The position numbers were made by a program, and so were the translations under genes. DNA of 62,538 nt from an uncultured Cetobacterium sp. (GTDB taxonomy: Bacteria > Fusobacteriota > Fusobacteriia > Fusobacteriales > Fusobacteriaceae). Below are positions 20,144 to 28,974 of this stretch, piece by piece. Each line of letters starts with the position of its first letter. Positions within the stretch are counted from its first letter, which is position 1. Where the stretch lies: positions 1-62,538 of the forward strand of contig CASFCG010000015.1 in NCBI GenBank assembly GCA_949293295.1, given 5' to 3'. Below the pieces are notes generated by a model that saw nothing but the letters and a program-made list of their open reading frames with translations, ran no database searches and was not told the DNA's origin.

Positions 20144-20177
20144 AACTGTAGATAAGAAAATATCTACAGTTTTTTTC
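20144..20177 (+). terminator. Terminator of the outer-membrane protein gene
   Basis: AACTGTAGATA - AGAAAA - TATCTACAGTT followed by TTTTTT, starting 18 nt after the stop. A strong intrinsic terminator. Confidence 0.85.
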
Positions 20178-20788
20178 TAAAAGTTGAATCTTTATACTTT
20201 TTTTAACTGAAATTAATTATATAAAATAATTTAATTAGTGTTTCTAAGTTTATGAATCTTTCGACCAGATTTCTACAAATCTTTCATTTGAATCTTCTAA
20301 TTTATTTTCACTTTTATTTTGAAATTAAGAATTTTTTAGGTTCCAATCTGAACTATTTTTTTATTTAGACAAAATTTTACCAACTTTTTAATTTTTCTAA
20401 AAATCTAAATTTATGTTAAAAACCTCTCAAAGACCAAATTTCAAAGTAAATGAGAGGTTTAACTATAAAATTTTATTGGGGCAAGTTCTATATTATTGAC
20501 CTTATACAATATTGCACAAACTCAATAATATTAGGGATTAAATTAAAAAAGTGTCTTTTTGGAGTATACCTCAAATAGACACATAAAATAACAACAAAAA
20601 TAAAAATTTAGTGAACTAAACTTTTATCTTTTATTCTGAATTTACCCTTTTTATACATAAAAATTTTTAAAATTTGATAATTTTTTGTGTCTAAATAGGG
20701 TATACCCTAAATGGACATTTTAATCATTTTATCATAATTTTTTTATACTTTTTCCTTTTAAAGACAGATATAATATATAAAAGCTATT
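20178..20788. other. Long convergent intergenic region with a 168-nt repeat
   Basis: No gene. It contains a weak minus-strand hairpin AAACCTCTC / GAGAGGTTT (20420-20428 and 20452-20460) followed by T's on the minus strand, and the well-preserved 168-nt repeat at 20551-20718. Confidence 0.6.
20551..20718 (+). repeat. 168-nt dual-hairpin interspersed element, copy A
   Basis: Bounded by two 32-nt palindromes: 20551-20582 (starting GTGTCTTTTTGG, ending CAAATAGACAC) and 20687-20718 (starting GTGTCTAAATAGGG, ending CCCTAAATGGACAT). The conserved AT-rich core carries TTTAGTGAACTAAA. It is nearly identical over its whole length to 37723-37890 in reverse orientation. Too short to encode a protein. 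Lies between the 3' ends of convergent genes. Confidence 0.85.
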
Positions 20789-21964
20789 TCAATTTTCAAA
20801 ATAAAACTCCTCGTCTGGAATAATTAACATATCAATCAACTCTTTACAGTTTTTTAAATTTAACTCTCGTGGAAGTTCATCCTCTTCTAAAAATTTGAAC
20901 TCATTATCTCTTAATATTGGCAAAAATATATGTGGAAGAAATCTTTCAAACTCACTCCTATAATTTGTTGAACCAAATGGCTCTCCTTGCTTAAAGCTTT
21001 TATTTAGCTCTCTGGTGTATTTAGTGTGATTGGAACAATCATGAACAACTAAATCCCACCTCTCATCTTCAGCTTGTTTCATTAACTTTAGAGTCAACTC
21101 TCTAGACCATATAGGTGAAATATATCCACGTCTCGACATATACATCTTCTCACCAATATAATTATTGATATTGTCCTCACCAAAATGAAGTTCAGCACAG
21201 TTTATGAAATCAATTCCAGTTTCTATAATTTTATCCTTTTTAATTTGAAACTGTTCATAAAACTCTGGAGTCATAGGTGTTTCTATTCCAACCTGTGGAA
21301 TATATTTTTTTGCTATCTTCATATATTCAATAACCTTATCACTACAATTTACTGCCCCAAGATTAAATCTAAGTTCATTTAATCCCGACGCTCCTAACTT
21401 TTTCAAATTTTCTTCTGTACAAAGTGAACCATTTGTATACATATGCTGGTATATACCTAAATCGGAAAGTTTTTTTATTACATCATAATACTTTTCTATC
21501 TCAAGAAATGGTTCCAAATAAACATACGCTACTCCAGAAGGCTTTTTCTGGATTGAAAATAAAAGGTCAATATCCTCCTCATAAAATAAAGATTCTCCTA
21601 TCTCCCACATTCCATCTGGTATTGCTTCTTGAGTATCTAAATTGTCATAATAATAACAGAATTTACATTGCAAATTACACTTATTAGTTTTTCTAATTCC
21701 GCCGAGTCCATCTCCAAACAAACATGAAATACATCCTTTCGGAAATTTTGAACTCTCTCCCACAAAAAAAGTTCTATTTTTAAAATTGTTAAGAGATTTT
21801 ATCTCCTCCTGTAAAACGCCAACTTTATAATTAACTACCTTCTCAATCTGCCTTATAGTGGAATCTATTACTATAGAAAACTGTTTAAAAACCTCTGTTT
21901 TATCTCCCGAAAGAGATGAAAGATAGGAAAACCATTCTAAAGCATCTTTTTTTGAAATATTCAT
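20789..21964 (-). CDS. Uncharacterised radical SAM protein
   Basis: 391 residues. A radical SAM cluster motif is visible as Cys96-x3-Cys100-x2-Cys103 (NKCNLQCKFCYYYD); an extra Cys pair CISC lies upstream at 78-81. A TIM-barrel-like body follows (YLEPFLEIEKY, HMYTNGSL, LNELRFNLGA). The subfamily and substrate are not recognised. Start choice: ATG at 21964 follows AGAGGGGATGATGTA and leaves a 4-bp gap to the upstream gene; the longer frame would overlap that gene by 38 nt. It is the second gene of a tight pair with the FAD oxidoreductase. Confidence 0.8.
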   Translation of the reverse strand: MNISKKDALEWFSYLSSLSGDKTEVFKQFSIVIDSTIRQIEKVVNYKVGVLQEEIKSLNNFKNRTFFVGESSKFPKGCISCLFGDGLGGIRKTNKCNLQCKFCYYYDNLDTQEAIPDGMWEIGESLFYEEDIDLLFSIQKKPSGVAYVYLEPFLEIEKYYDVIKKLSDLGIYQHMYTNGSLCTEENLKKLGASGLNELRFNLGAVNCSDKVIEYMKIAKKYIPQVGIETPMTPEFYEQFQIKKDKIIETGIDFINCAELHFGEDNINNYIGEKMYMSRRGYISPIWSRELTLKLMKQAEDERWDLVVHDCSNHTKYTRELNKSFKQGEPFGSTNYRSEFERFLPHIFLPILRDNEFKFLEEDELPRELNLKNCKELIDMLIIPDEEFYFEN

Positions 21965-21968
21965 TACA

Positions 21969-23564
21969 TCATCCCCTCTCTGTCTTTTTGGTAAACGCCA
22001 AATCAACTATTTTCATCCCATCAATACCTGCACTAACTATTCCACCTGCGTAACCAGCACCCTCTCCAATTGGATACAATCCTTTTATATTCACAGATTC
22101 TCCAAATTCATTTCTCACTATCCTTATTGGAGCTGATGTTCTTGTTTCAACACCTATAAGATTTGCATTTCTTCCTATAAAATTTATTTGTGTTTTCTCC
22201 CAATATCTCATCGCCATTTTCATATTATCTCTTATTACATCTGGAAAAATCTTATTCATATCATAGCTTTTAAGCTCCATCTCATAACTTGAAGAGATGG
22301 ATTTTTTTGTCTCTCTTCCCTTTAAAAAATCACTAGTGTTTTGATAAACCGCTCCATAATCTCCTACAATCCTATACATCTCCTTTTCCAATTTTTCCTG
22401 AAATTTCATTCCAGAAAAAAGCTCATCTCCAAATTCATTTGCTTTAACGCCAACAACTAGTGCAGAATTTGAAAACTTACCATCTCTCTTAGAATAACTC
22501 ATTCCATTAACCAAGGACCCTCCTCTCTCTGAACTAGCATTAACTATAACGCCTCCCGGACACATACAAAATGAGAATATCCCCCTTTTTTCTTGATGAT
22601 TATTGTAAGTCAAATTATATGTTGCTGTTTCTAAGTTAGGATGATTCGCCATTTTTCCATACTGCATAAAATTTATATCTTCCACAGGATGCTCAATTCT
22701 CGTCCCAACAGCAAAAGGTTTATTCTCCATACAGACTCCTAATCTATTTAAAATTCGATATGTGTCTCTCGATGAGTGTCCTATCCCTAGCATAATATTA
22801 TCACATTTAAAAATCTCTTCCACTCTGATATTAGATTTTAAACTCTCAACTTTTATTCCTTTTATTTGATTTTTTTCTATTATGAAATCTGTAACTAAGC
22901 TATTAAAATAAAACTTTCCTCCTAGAGATATAATTTTTTCTCTCAAATTTTTTATAACAATCTTCAAAATATCAGTTCCAATATGAGGTTTATAGTCCCA
23001 TAAAATCTGTTTTTGAGCTCCATTTTCCACTAATTCATAAAATATTTTATCCATATATCTACTTTTAACACGAGTATTTAATTTTCCGTCAGAATAAGTT
23101 CCAGCTCCGCCCTCTCCAAATTGAATATTTGAATTTGGATTTAAAATACTATATTTCATAAACTTTTCTACTGTTTTATCTCTATCTTCTATCATCTCTC
23201 CCCGTTCAAAAATTATAGGTTTTATTCCTAATTCACAAGCTCTTAAAGCTGCAAAAATTCCTGCTGGTCCAGCTCCTATAATAATAATCTCATCTATTTC
23301 ATCTCTTTTTTCATATCTTATCTCTTCTTGACATGTTATTGGCGTCAAACCTAACCTCTCTAAATTCACAGATTCAAATAAAGAAACCTCAATATTATAA
23401 ACAAATTTGATATCAGATTTTTTACGACTGTCAATAGAACGCTTTAAATATTCGATTTTTTTAATATTACTCTCCTTTATTCCTCTCTTCACAATCTCTT
23501 TTCTTAATTCTATATCTTGATTTTTTTCAATAGATATAATTATATTATTTAATATAAATCTCAT
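21969..23564 (-). CDS. FAD-dependent dehydrogenase, COG2509 type
   Basis: 531 residues. A short N-terminal ferredoxin-like extension (about 1-90) precedes the FAD/NAD-binding Rossmann motif IIIGAGPAGIFAALRA (about 98-113). GEGGAGTYSDGKLNTR, typical of this family, and a C-terminal GEGAGYAGGIVSAGIDG flavin motif are also visible. Members are annotated as FAD-dependent dehydrogenases of unknown substrate. Start choice: ATG at 23564, 5 nt after AGAGGG. The longer frame to 23633 begins in an IS-like end and is rejected. Translated just upstream of the radical SAM gene, suggesting a shared redox role (inference). Confidence 0.88.
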   Translation of the reverse strand: MRFILNNIIISIEKNQDIELRKEIVKRGIKESNIKKIEYLKRSIDSRKKSDIKFVYNIEVSLFESVNLERLGLTPITCQEEIRYEKRDEIDEIIIIGAGPAGIFAALRACELGIKPIIFERGEMIEDRDKTVEKFMKYSILNPNSNIQFGEGGAGTYSDGKLNTRVKSRYMDKIFYELVENGAQKQILWDYKPHIGTDILKIVIKNLREKIISLGGKFYFNSLVTDFIIEKNQIKGIKVESLKSNIRVEEIFKCDNIMLGIGHSSRDTYRILNRLGVCMENKPFAVGTRIEHPVEDINFMQYGKMANHPNLETATYNLTYNNHQEKRGIFSFCMCPGGVIVNASSERGGSLVNGMSYSKRDGKFSNSALVVGVKANEFGDELFSGMKFQEKLEKEMYRIVGDYGAVYQNTSDFLKGRETKKSISSSYEMELKSYDMNKIFPDVIRDNMKMAMRYWEKTQINFIGRNANLIGVETRTSAPIRIVRNEFGESVNIKGLYPIGEGAGYAGGIVSAGIDGMKIVDLAFTKKTERG

Positions 23565-23716
23565 TTTTCCCTCTTTTCTATTCCAAAATTTATCATATTT
23601 ACCTCTAAAAAATAAGTGGGCAGTCGCCATCATATAAATGACTTCTTGCCCTTTAATAGTTCTATCTATAAATTGTAAACTCTAAAACTCATATTTAAAT
23701 ATCACATTTAATATAA

Positions 23717-23802
23717 TGGCGATAGAGGTGGGACTCGAACCCACGAAGCTATTGCCCTACACGCGTTCCAGGCGTGCTCCTTAGCCACTCGGTCACTCTA
23801 CC
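23717..23802 (-). tRNA. tRNA-Ser (anticodon GGA)
   Basis: An 86-nt class II tRNA on the minus strand. The acceptor is GGTAGAG / CTCTATC with one G-U pair; the D arm includes GACCGAGTGG; the anticodon arm is CACGCCTGGAACGCGTG with anticodon GGA. There is a long variable arm (TAGGGCAATAGCTTCG region), the T arm GTGGGTTCGAGTCCCAC, and an encoded 3' CCA. It reads UCC/UCU serine codons. Confidence 0.95.
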
Positions 23803-24080
23803 ACTTTCTTATCCAATAGATGATATCATATCTTATCATAAAAATCAATCCTAATTTTTGTATTTATTTCAAATCTTTTTCAATTTCTAAATATTTTATA
23901 ATTCTAAAATATTAAACTGAAATTTTTTATGCTTTTAAAATTTTCATAAGTTTCACTCTTTCTCTTCAATCTCGGTAACTTTCTTATTTTAAAACTATTA
24001 TTTCTATAATTTTAACAGCTCAAGTCATTATTCTCCTTTCAAAATCTCTACTATACTAACATCCATAATTATACATACTC

Positions 24081-25103
24081 TCACACTAAAAATTGTTCAA
24101 AACTATTAAATATATATCCTACAATAATTATTCCTACTACACAAGTTAAAATAAATATCTTTAATAATTTAGGCTTTAACACCTTTCTTAACATTATCAT
24201 AGAAGGTAAAGATAACGTCGTTACAGCCATCATAAATGCTAAAATACTTCCTAATTTAGCCCCCTTAAAAAGCAGTGCCTCAGCAATTGGAATCGTTCCA
24301 AATATATCAGTGTATATAGGTGTTCCCAACAATGTGGCAAGAATTACACCAAATGGATTTTTACTTCCCAATATACCTATTATCCATTTTTCAGGAATCC
24401 AATTATGAATAAACGCTCCTATTCCAACACCTATTATTATATAAGGAAAAACTTTTTTTAAAGAATCTAACATTTGATTTCTAGCATATAAAACTCTATC
24501 TTTCAGACCTAACTCAGGAATATCTATATCTACATTTTCCACTCTTTTTGCTCTAAGTATAAAATCCTCAACCTCATTTTCTAACCTCATTTTCTCTATC
24601 AAGGTTCCACCTATTACTGCTATTGCTAATCCAAGTGTAACATATAATAGAGCAATTTTAGTCCCAAATACTCCTATTAGTAATAATAAAGAACCTAAAT
24701 CTACCATTGGAGAAGATATTAAAAAAGAAAATGTTACTCCAAAAGGCAGACCTGCACTTGTAAATCCTATAAATAAAGGAATTGATGAACAAGAGCAAAA
24801 CGGAGTAACTGTTCCAAGTAATGCTCCTATTATATTGGCACTTATCCCTTGAAATCCTCCTAATATTTTTTTACTTTTTTCAGGAGGGAAATAACTTTGA
24901 ATATAACTGATAAAAAATATTAATACACATAATAATACAGTTATTTTTATTACATCGTAAAAGAAAAACTGTATTCCAGCAAACAGAGGAGTTGCTTTAT
25001 TTAACCCAATTTTTTCCAATATATTTCCCACTAATAAGTTTAACCATTCCATTCCAAGCACTTGTCTTTGAATAAAATCCCACATAGAAAATAAAAAATT
25101 CAT
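24081..25103 (-). CDS. ArsP-like permease (DUF318/COG0701)
   Basis: 340 residues, eight or so membrane segments with a hydrophilic loop near the middle (about 165-215). The signature TPFCSCSSIPLFIGF (about 99-113) with its vicinal cysteines marks the COG0701 permease family, whose characterised ArsP members export trivalent organoarsenicals. It is the third gene after an ArsR-type repressor and a Cys-rich thioredoxin-like protein, which supports a metalloid function. A small terminator (25151-25170) lies between it and the thioredoxin-like gene, so it may be expressed at a lower level. Specificity is inferred. Confidence 0.8.
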   Translation of the reverse strand: MNFLFSMWDFIQRQVLGMEWLNLLVGNILEKIGLNKATPLFAGIQFFFYDVIKITVLLCVLIFFISYIQSYFPPEKSKKILGGFQGISANIIGALLGTVTPFCSCSSIPLFIGFTSAGLPFGVTFSFLISSPMVDLGSLLLLIGVFGTKIALLYVTLGLAIAVIGGTLIEKMRLENEVEDFILRAKRVENVDIDIPELGLKDRVLYARNQMLDSLKKVFPYIIIGVGIGAFIHNWIPEKWIIGILGSKNPFGVILATLLGTPIYTDIFGTIPIAEALLFKGAKLGSILAFMMAVTTLSLPSMIMLRKVLKPKLLKIFILTCVVGIIIVGYIFNSFEQFLV

Positions 25104-25150
25104 AATTTTTCTCCTTTACATCGATATTTATCTATATATAAATCCTAAGA

Positions 25151-25170
25151 AAAACTCCTTCAGGAGTTTT
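25151..25170 (-). terminator. Intercistronic terminator/attenuator before the permease
   Basis: AAAACTCCTTCAGGAGTTTT forms a 9-bp stem with a 2-nt loop (in practice a tetraloop). A T-run follows on the minus strand immediately after the thioredoxin-like stop, which could reduce read-through into the permease. Confidence 0.65.
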
Positions 25171-25521
25171 TTATACTATTTTTTTCAAAATATCTTTTAT
25201 TTCATCTTTAGATAATACTTTCCCATAAGAAACAATTTTACCATCAATCCATAATCCCGGTGTAGATATTATTCCGTATGTAGCTACTTCCGTAAAATCC
25301 GTTATATGTTTTACTTTTGCTTTAAATCCCAACTCATTTACAGCATGTAGTATATTTTCTTCTAAAGTATCATAATTTTTACAACATAACCCCAAAATTC
25401 TTATCTCTATTGTATCCTCTGCAAAAGATTCATGATTTTCATCACAAGAACAACTACTCTTTTGAACATTAATATCACAACAACTTTCTTTACTTTTGAA
25501 TAGTTTATCAAATATTCCCAT
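25171..25521 (-). CDS. Cys-rich thioredoxin-like protein of the ars operon
   Basis: 116 residues. The C-terminal domain (about 36-116) matches the small redox-active disulfide / thioredoxin_3 fold: strand IRILGLCC, helix TLEENILHAVNELG, ISTPGLWIDGKIV and a terminal helix. Unlike most members it has a vicinal Cys46-Cys47 pair instead of C-x-x-C. The N-terminal extension carries four more cysteines (Cys14, Cys15, Cys24, Cys26), like a soft-metal binding tail. It lies between arsR and the permease gene. A role in metalloid or thiol handling is inferred from context. Confidence 0.7.
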   Translation of the reverse strand: MGIFDKLFKSKESCCDINVQKSSCSCDENHESFAEDTIEIRILGLCCKNYDTLEENILHAVNELGFKAKVKHITDFTEVATYGIISTPGLWIDGKIVSYGKVLSKDEIKDILKKIV

Positions 25522-25581
25522 ATTTTCCTCCTTATTAAATATATTTATACATTTATATATATCTATATATTAGCTAAAAAA

Positions 25582-25851
25582 CTAAATCATCTCCTCTATC
25601 AATTTTTTTACCTCTATCAATTTCTCTTTATTTAATGAATAATAAATCCATTTTCCGTGTTTCTTACCTTTTACCACTCCTGAATCGCAAAGTATTTTCA
25701 TATGATGTGATAAGGTCGATTGTTCTATATCCAATTGCTCAAGGAGTTTACAGGCACACTCCTCTCCACTCTTTAAAAAATCTATTATTTTCAATCTATT
25801 AAAATCACAAAAAGCTTTAAAAATTCTAATGCTTTTCTCATTTTTGTCCAT
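25582..25851 (-). CDS. arsR: ArsR/SmtB-family metalloregulatory repressor
   Basis: 89 residues with a winged helix-turn-helix. The metal-sensing motif is ECACKLLEQL (about 30-39), equivalent to the ELCVCDL site of arsenic-sensing ArsR (C-x-C on helix 3). Then come the recognition helix QSTLSHHMKIL and the wing GKKHGKWIYYSLN. Expected to repress its own operon and release DNA on binding As(III)/Sb(III) or a similar thiophilic ion. First gene of a three-gene unit. Confidence 0.9.
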   Translation of the reverse strand: MDKNEKSIRIFKAFCDFNRLKIIDFLKSGEECACKLLEQLDIEQSTLSHHMKILCDSGVVKGKKHGKWIYYSLNKEKLIEVKKLIEEMI

Positions 25852-25871
25852 GACCTCTCCTCCCTTAAAAG

Positions 25872-25900
25872 ATTATATCTTATATATCGATATTCGTCAA
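25872..25900 (-). promoter_or_regulatory. arsR promoter with palindromic operator in the spacer
   Basis: Minus strand: TTGACG (complement of 25895-25900), 17 bp, TATAAT (complement of 25872-25877). The spacer contains the near-palindrome ATATCGATATAT, a plausible ArsR operator. A similar ATCGATAT occurs again at about 25119-25126, just before the permease start. Confidence 0.65.
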
Positions 25901-26375
25901 TGTTTTTTTATTTAACGCCTATCTCCTTAATATTTTTTCTGCTTGTAATTCAATACCTCTAGTAATTTCATATTTTTATGATAAATCAATCTCTCCATAT
26001 CAAGTTTAGATATAAATGACCTAGTATATCAACTTTCTTCTATTTCTTACAGAGTCTTAACTCTGTATTGTTTTACTTTCATTTTTTAATTACTTTTCTT
26101 TCTCTAATAGTATATTTATAAAACTAGTTTTACTTTCACTTTAAGAAGTAGTAGTTTCCATGTCTGGCAAACTCCATGACTAATCTCGACCTGATTTTAC
26201 ATAATTATTTAACATTTGGCTTTATCAACGCTTTTATATTTTACAAGGTAACAATTTATTTATCTCAACTTTATATATTTGATTTCCAAAGTTCTTAAAA
26301 ATAATAAGACAATCCATCGCACCACCTGTGAAGGTGGGCGACTTCTTGTCCATTAGGTTTATTGACTAAATACAA
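25901..26375. other. Intergenic region with probable IS remnant
   Basis: No intact gene. The end nearest the alcohol dehydrogenase gene holds an IS-end-like hairpin (26322-26337). A short minus-strand open stretch (about 26140-26190) reads like a protein C-terminus (MEFARHGNYYFLK, then stop). It looks like a decayed insertion. Confidence 0.4.
26322..26358. mobile_element. Candidate IS200/IS605-type terminal scar
   Basis: Hairpin CCACCT-GTGA-AGGTGG (26322-26337) followed by GACTTCTTGTCCATTAGGT (26340-26358). GACTTCTTGCCC recurs at 23640-23651 and TTGCCCATTAGGT at 57372-57384. Hairpin ends are typical of IS200/IS605 elements. No transposase gene is present, so this is a scar or solo end at most. 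Confidence 0.4.
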
Positions 26376-27524
26376 CTACATTGCACTTCTATATATAGAG
26401 ATAATCTCTTCTAGTGTAGCTTGCTTAGGATTTGTAAGCCCACACGCATCTTTTAAAGCATTACTTGCCAAAATCATAAAGTCCTCTTCTTTAGCTCCTA
26501 ACTCTTTTATTCCAGATGGAATTCCAATATCTTTTGATAATTTTACAATAGCTTCTATCGCCAAAACAGCTGAATTTTCATCATTTATATCATGGGGATT
26601 AACTCCCATTAAACGAGCAACTTTTTTAAGTTTTTTCATACATACTTCTGAATTATACTTAACAACATGTGGCAATAAAACTGCATTACACACTCCATGA
26701 GGCAAATCATAAAAACCACCTAATTGATGTGCCATAGCGTGAACATAACCAAGTGAGGCATTATTAAAAGCCATTCCAGCCAAATACTCTGCATACGCCA
26801 TATTGTTCCTAGCTTTTAAGTTTTTCCCATCAAGAACAGCATCTCTTAGATTATTTGCTATTAACTCTATTGCTTTTTCAGCACAAGCATCTGTCACAGG
26901 TGTTGCAATAGTTGAAACATAAGCTTCTATTGCATGAGTTAATGCGTCCATTCCAGTAGCCGCAGTCAATCCTTTTGGCATATCAAGCATTAATTCTGGG
27001 TCATTAATAGCAACAACAGGAGTTACATTTTTATCAACAATTGCCATTTTAACATGTCTTTCTTCATCAGTTATTATACAAAATCTCGTCATTTCAGACG
27101 CTGTCCCAGCAGTTGTGTTTATAGCAATCAATGGAAGTTGTGGTTTTGACGATTTATCCACTCCCTCATAATCCTTTATATTTCCGCCATTAGCCGCAAC
27201 TAATGCAATTCCTTTCGCAGCATCATGAGGAGAACCTCCACCAAAAGAGATAACAAAATCACATCCATTTTCATTCAACATTTTTAAACCATCATTTACA
27301 TTTGTAACTGTTGGATTAGGCTTCGTTTCATCAAAAATGACATATTCTATCTCATTTTTTTGCAAGATATTTGTTACTTTCTTCACTAGCCCAATATTTA
27401 CTAAAACTTTATCCGTTACAATTAAAGCCTTTTTCAATCCACGTACTTTTACCTCTGCTGATAACTCATTAAGACAACCTTCTCCCATATATGAGAATGG
27501 TGGCATAAAAAACACTTGTGACAT
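26376..27524 (-). CDS. Iron-containing alcohol dehydrogenase (DhaT/YiaY-like)
   Basis: 382 residues, the full group III Fe-ADH length. NAD-binding [19 protein letters not shown] (about 92-110); [14 protein letters not shown]; the metal-binding region with Asp/His residues in [17 protein letters not shown] and [27 protein letters not shown]. Sequence is close to 1,3-propanediol dehydrogenase DhaT and E. coli YiaY. It should reduce a short-chain aldehyde with NADH in the cytoplasm. No glycerol dehydratase or other pdo genes are nearby, so the substrate is open. Monocistronic. Confidence 0.9.
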   Translation of the reverse strand: MSQVFFMPPFSYMGEGCLNELSAEVKVRGLKKALIVTDKVLVNIGLVKKVTNILQKNEIEYVIFDETKPNPTVTNVNDGLKMLNENGCDFVISFGGGSPHDAAKGIALVAANGGNIKDYEGVDKSSKPQLPLIAINTTAGTASEMTRFCIITDEERHVKMAIVDKNVTPVVAINDPELMLDMPKGLTAATGMDALTHAIEAYVSTIATPVTDACAEKAIELIANNLRDAVLDGKNLKARNNMAYAEYLAGMAFNNASLGYVHAMAHQLGGFYDLPHGVCNAVLLPHVVKYNSEVCMKKLKKVARLMGVNPHDINDENSAVLAIEAIVKLSKDIGIPSGIKELGAKEEDFMILASNALKDACGLTNPKQATLEEIISIYRSAM

Positions 27525-27540
27525 TTTAAATCCCTCCTAA

Positions 27541-27979
27541 ATTAAAAATTTAAGTTATATTTATATTAACACTTTTTTCAATTATTAGTCAATAAAAACA
27601 TTATTTTAATTTAAATCAGACTTTTTTAGAACAAATTGTAGATATAATACTACTAGCATATATAAAATTTCTTTTCTATAAAAATAATTAATAAATTCTC
27701 TCTTTGTTACACTTTAATTTTTTAATATTAAAAAATTTCATGTATCATTAAATTATTCCTAGAAAAGTAAAAGTTTTCAATAACTATTTTCTTAATAACC
27801 TCACTTTAGTTATCAATTATCACACTACTGTAGATTAATTTTACTAATAAACTATTAAAAGACTTTATAAAAATTAAAAGAGGTCTTAAATTCATAATTT
27901 AAGACCTTAAAAATATTTGAATCATGGACATAAAACAGATTTTATATAGATTATAATTCATATACTTCAATAATTATCT
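27541..27979. other. Intergenic region, no gene recognised
   Basis: AT-rich region between the starts of the alcohol dehydrogenase transcript and the 3' end of the next gene. The only structure seen is the terminator hairpin at 27881-27907. Confidence 0.6.
27881..27907 (-). terminator. Terminator of the 114-residue secreted protein gene
   Basis: Perfect 12-bp stem AGGTCTTAAATT / AATTTAAGACCT with a 3-nt loop. On the minus strand it is followed by CTTTTAATTTTT. Confidence 0.65.
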
Positions 27980-28324
27980 TTAGTTATAAGTTCTTGAAAA
28001 AATAATCTCATCCTCTCCAATAAACTTATCCTCTTCTATAATAACATGGACACTTTTAATATTTGCCTCAGTTTTTAATACATCAGCTATCTCAGCAGCT
28101 AAATTTTCAAGTCCAATCTTCATCAGAGCTGATTCTCTTCCTTCTATCTTTACATTCGCCTCTTCTCCATAAATATCGATATCATACTCTAATTTACTAT
28201 CACGATATTTGAACTCCATATGTTTTTCAATTCTTTTCTCTGTTATTTCGTATGGATTCTTTCTCCCTGCAAACATCATTGAAAAGCTTAATAACATTAA
28301 TATTATTAATAATAATTTTCTCAT
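27980..28324 (-). CDS. Small secreted protein of unknown function
   Basis: 114 residues with a clear signal peptide (MRKLLLIILMLLSFSMMFA). The mature part of about 95 residues is charged, with alternating beta-strand and helix and a final DEIIFSRTYN. No family recognised. It follows frr on the same strand after a 74-bp gap and has its own terminator, so it may be read from the rpsB operon or separately. Confidence 0.65.
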   Translation of the reverse strand: MRKLLLIILMLLSFSMMFAGRKNPYEITEKRIEKHMEFKYRDSKLEYDIDIYGEEANVKIEGRESALMKIGLENLAAEIADVLKTEANIKSVHVIIEEDKFIGEDEIIFSRTYN

Positions 28325-28398
28325 ATTTTTTCCTCCTAAAACTTCTCTTATGAGGATAATTTAACATAAAAATATGGCAAAAATATGTCAACTGTTCA

Positions 28399-28959
28399 TT
28401 AAACTGTTGTAATTTCTTTCTCTTTTGTCGCTAATAACTGTTCAATTGACTTAATTGTATTATCTGTTAACTTTTGAACCTCATCTTCAAATCTTTTTAA
28501 TTCATCCTCTGTTATCTCTCCATCTTTTTCCATTTTTCTAAGAGCATTATTCATATCTTTCCTAATATTTCTCACTGCTACTTTTCCATTTTCAGCTTCT
28601 GTCTTTGCAAATTTCACATATTCTTTTCTTCTATCCGCTGTCAACTCTGGAATTATAAGTCTAATAACTTTTCCATCATTACTTGGTGTCAAACCTAAAT
28701 TTGACCCTATAATTGATTTTTCAATAGCTGGTATTATTGATTTATCCCATGGGTCTATCACTAATAATCTAGCTTCTGGAGCTGATACTGTTCCTATTTG
28801 ATTCAACGGCATCATAGAACCATATTGCTCAACTTTTATTCCATCTAACATTGCAACATTTGCTCTCCCCGCTCTTATTGAAGCAAATCTATTTTTTGTT
28901 GCCTCTATGGCTTTATTCATCTTATCCTTACATTCATTAATTAATACTTGAGCACTCAT
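28399..28959 (-). CDS. frr: Ribosome recycling factor
   Basis: 186 residues, standard length; splits the post-termination ribosome together with EF-G. Typical sequence: IRAGRANVAMLDGIKVEQYG (28-47), PEARLLVIDPWD (81-92), IGSNLGLTPSNDGKVIRL, and the long C-terminal helix. Last gene of the rpsB-tsf-pyrH-frr operon, 15 bp after pyrH. Confidence 0.97.
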   Translation of the reverse strand: MSAQVLINECKDKMNKAIEATKNRFASIRAGRANVAMLDGIKVEQYGSMMPLNQIGTVSAPEARLLVIDPWDKSIIPAIEKSIIGSNLGLTPSNDGKVIRLIIPELTADRRKEYVKFAKTEAENGKVAVRNIRKDMNNALRKMEKDGEITEDELKRFEDEVQKLTDNTIKSIEQLLATKEKEITTV

Positions 28960-28974
28960 AACTCTCCTCCTAAT

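Noticed and set aside
20551-20718. CRISPR-like repeat or Rho-independent terminator pair as the sole explanation
   Set aside because: Only two palindromes per copy with a conserved 100-nt core, and the whole block recurs elsewhere; there are no regular spacers or cas genes.
26376-27524. Definite 1,3-propanediol dehydrogenase (dhaT)
   Set aside because: Sequence is similar to DhaT, but no glycerol dehydratase or pdu/pdo genes are present in the window, so the substrate is left open.
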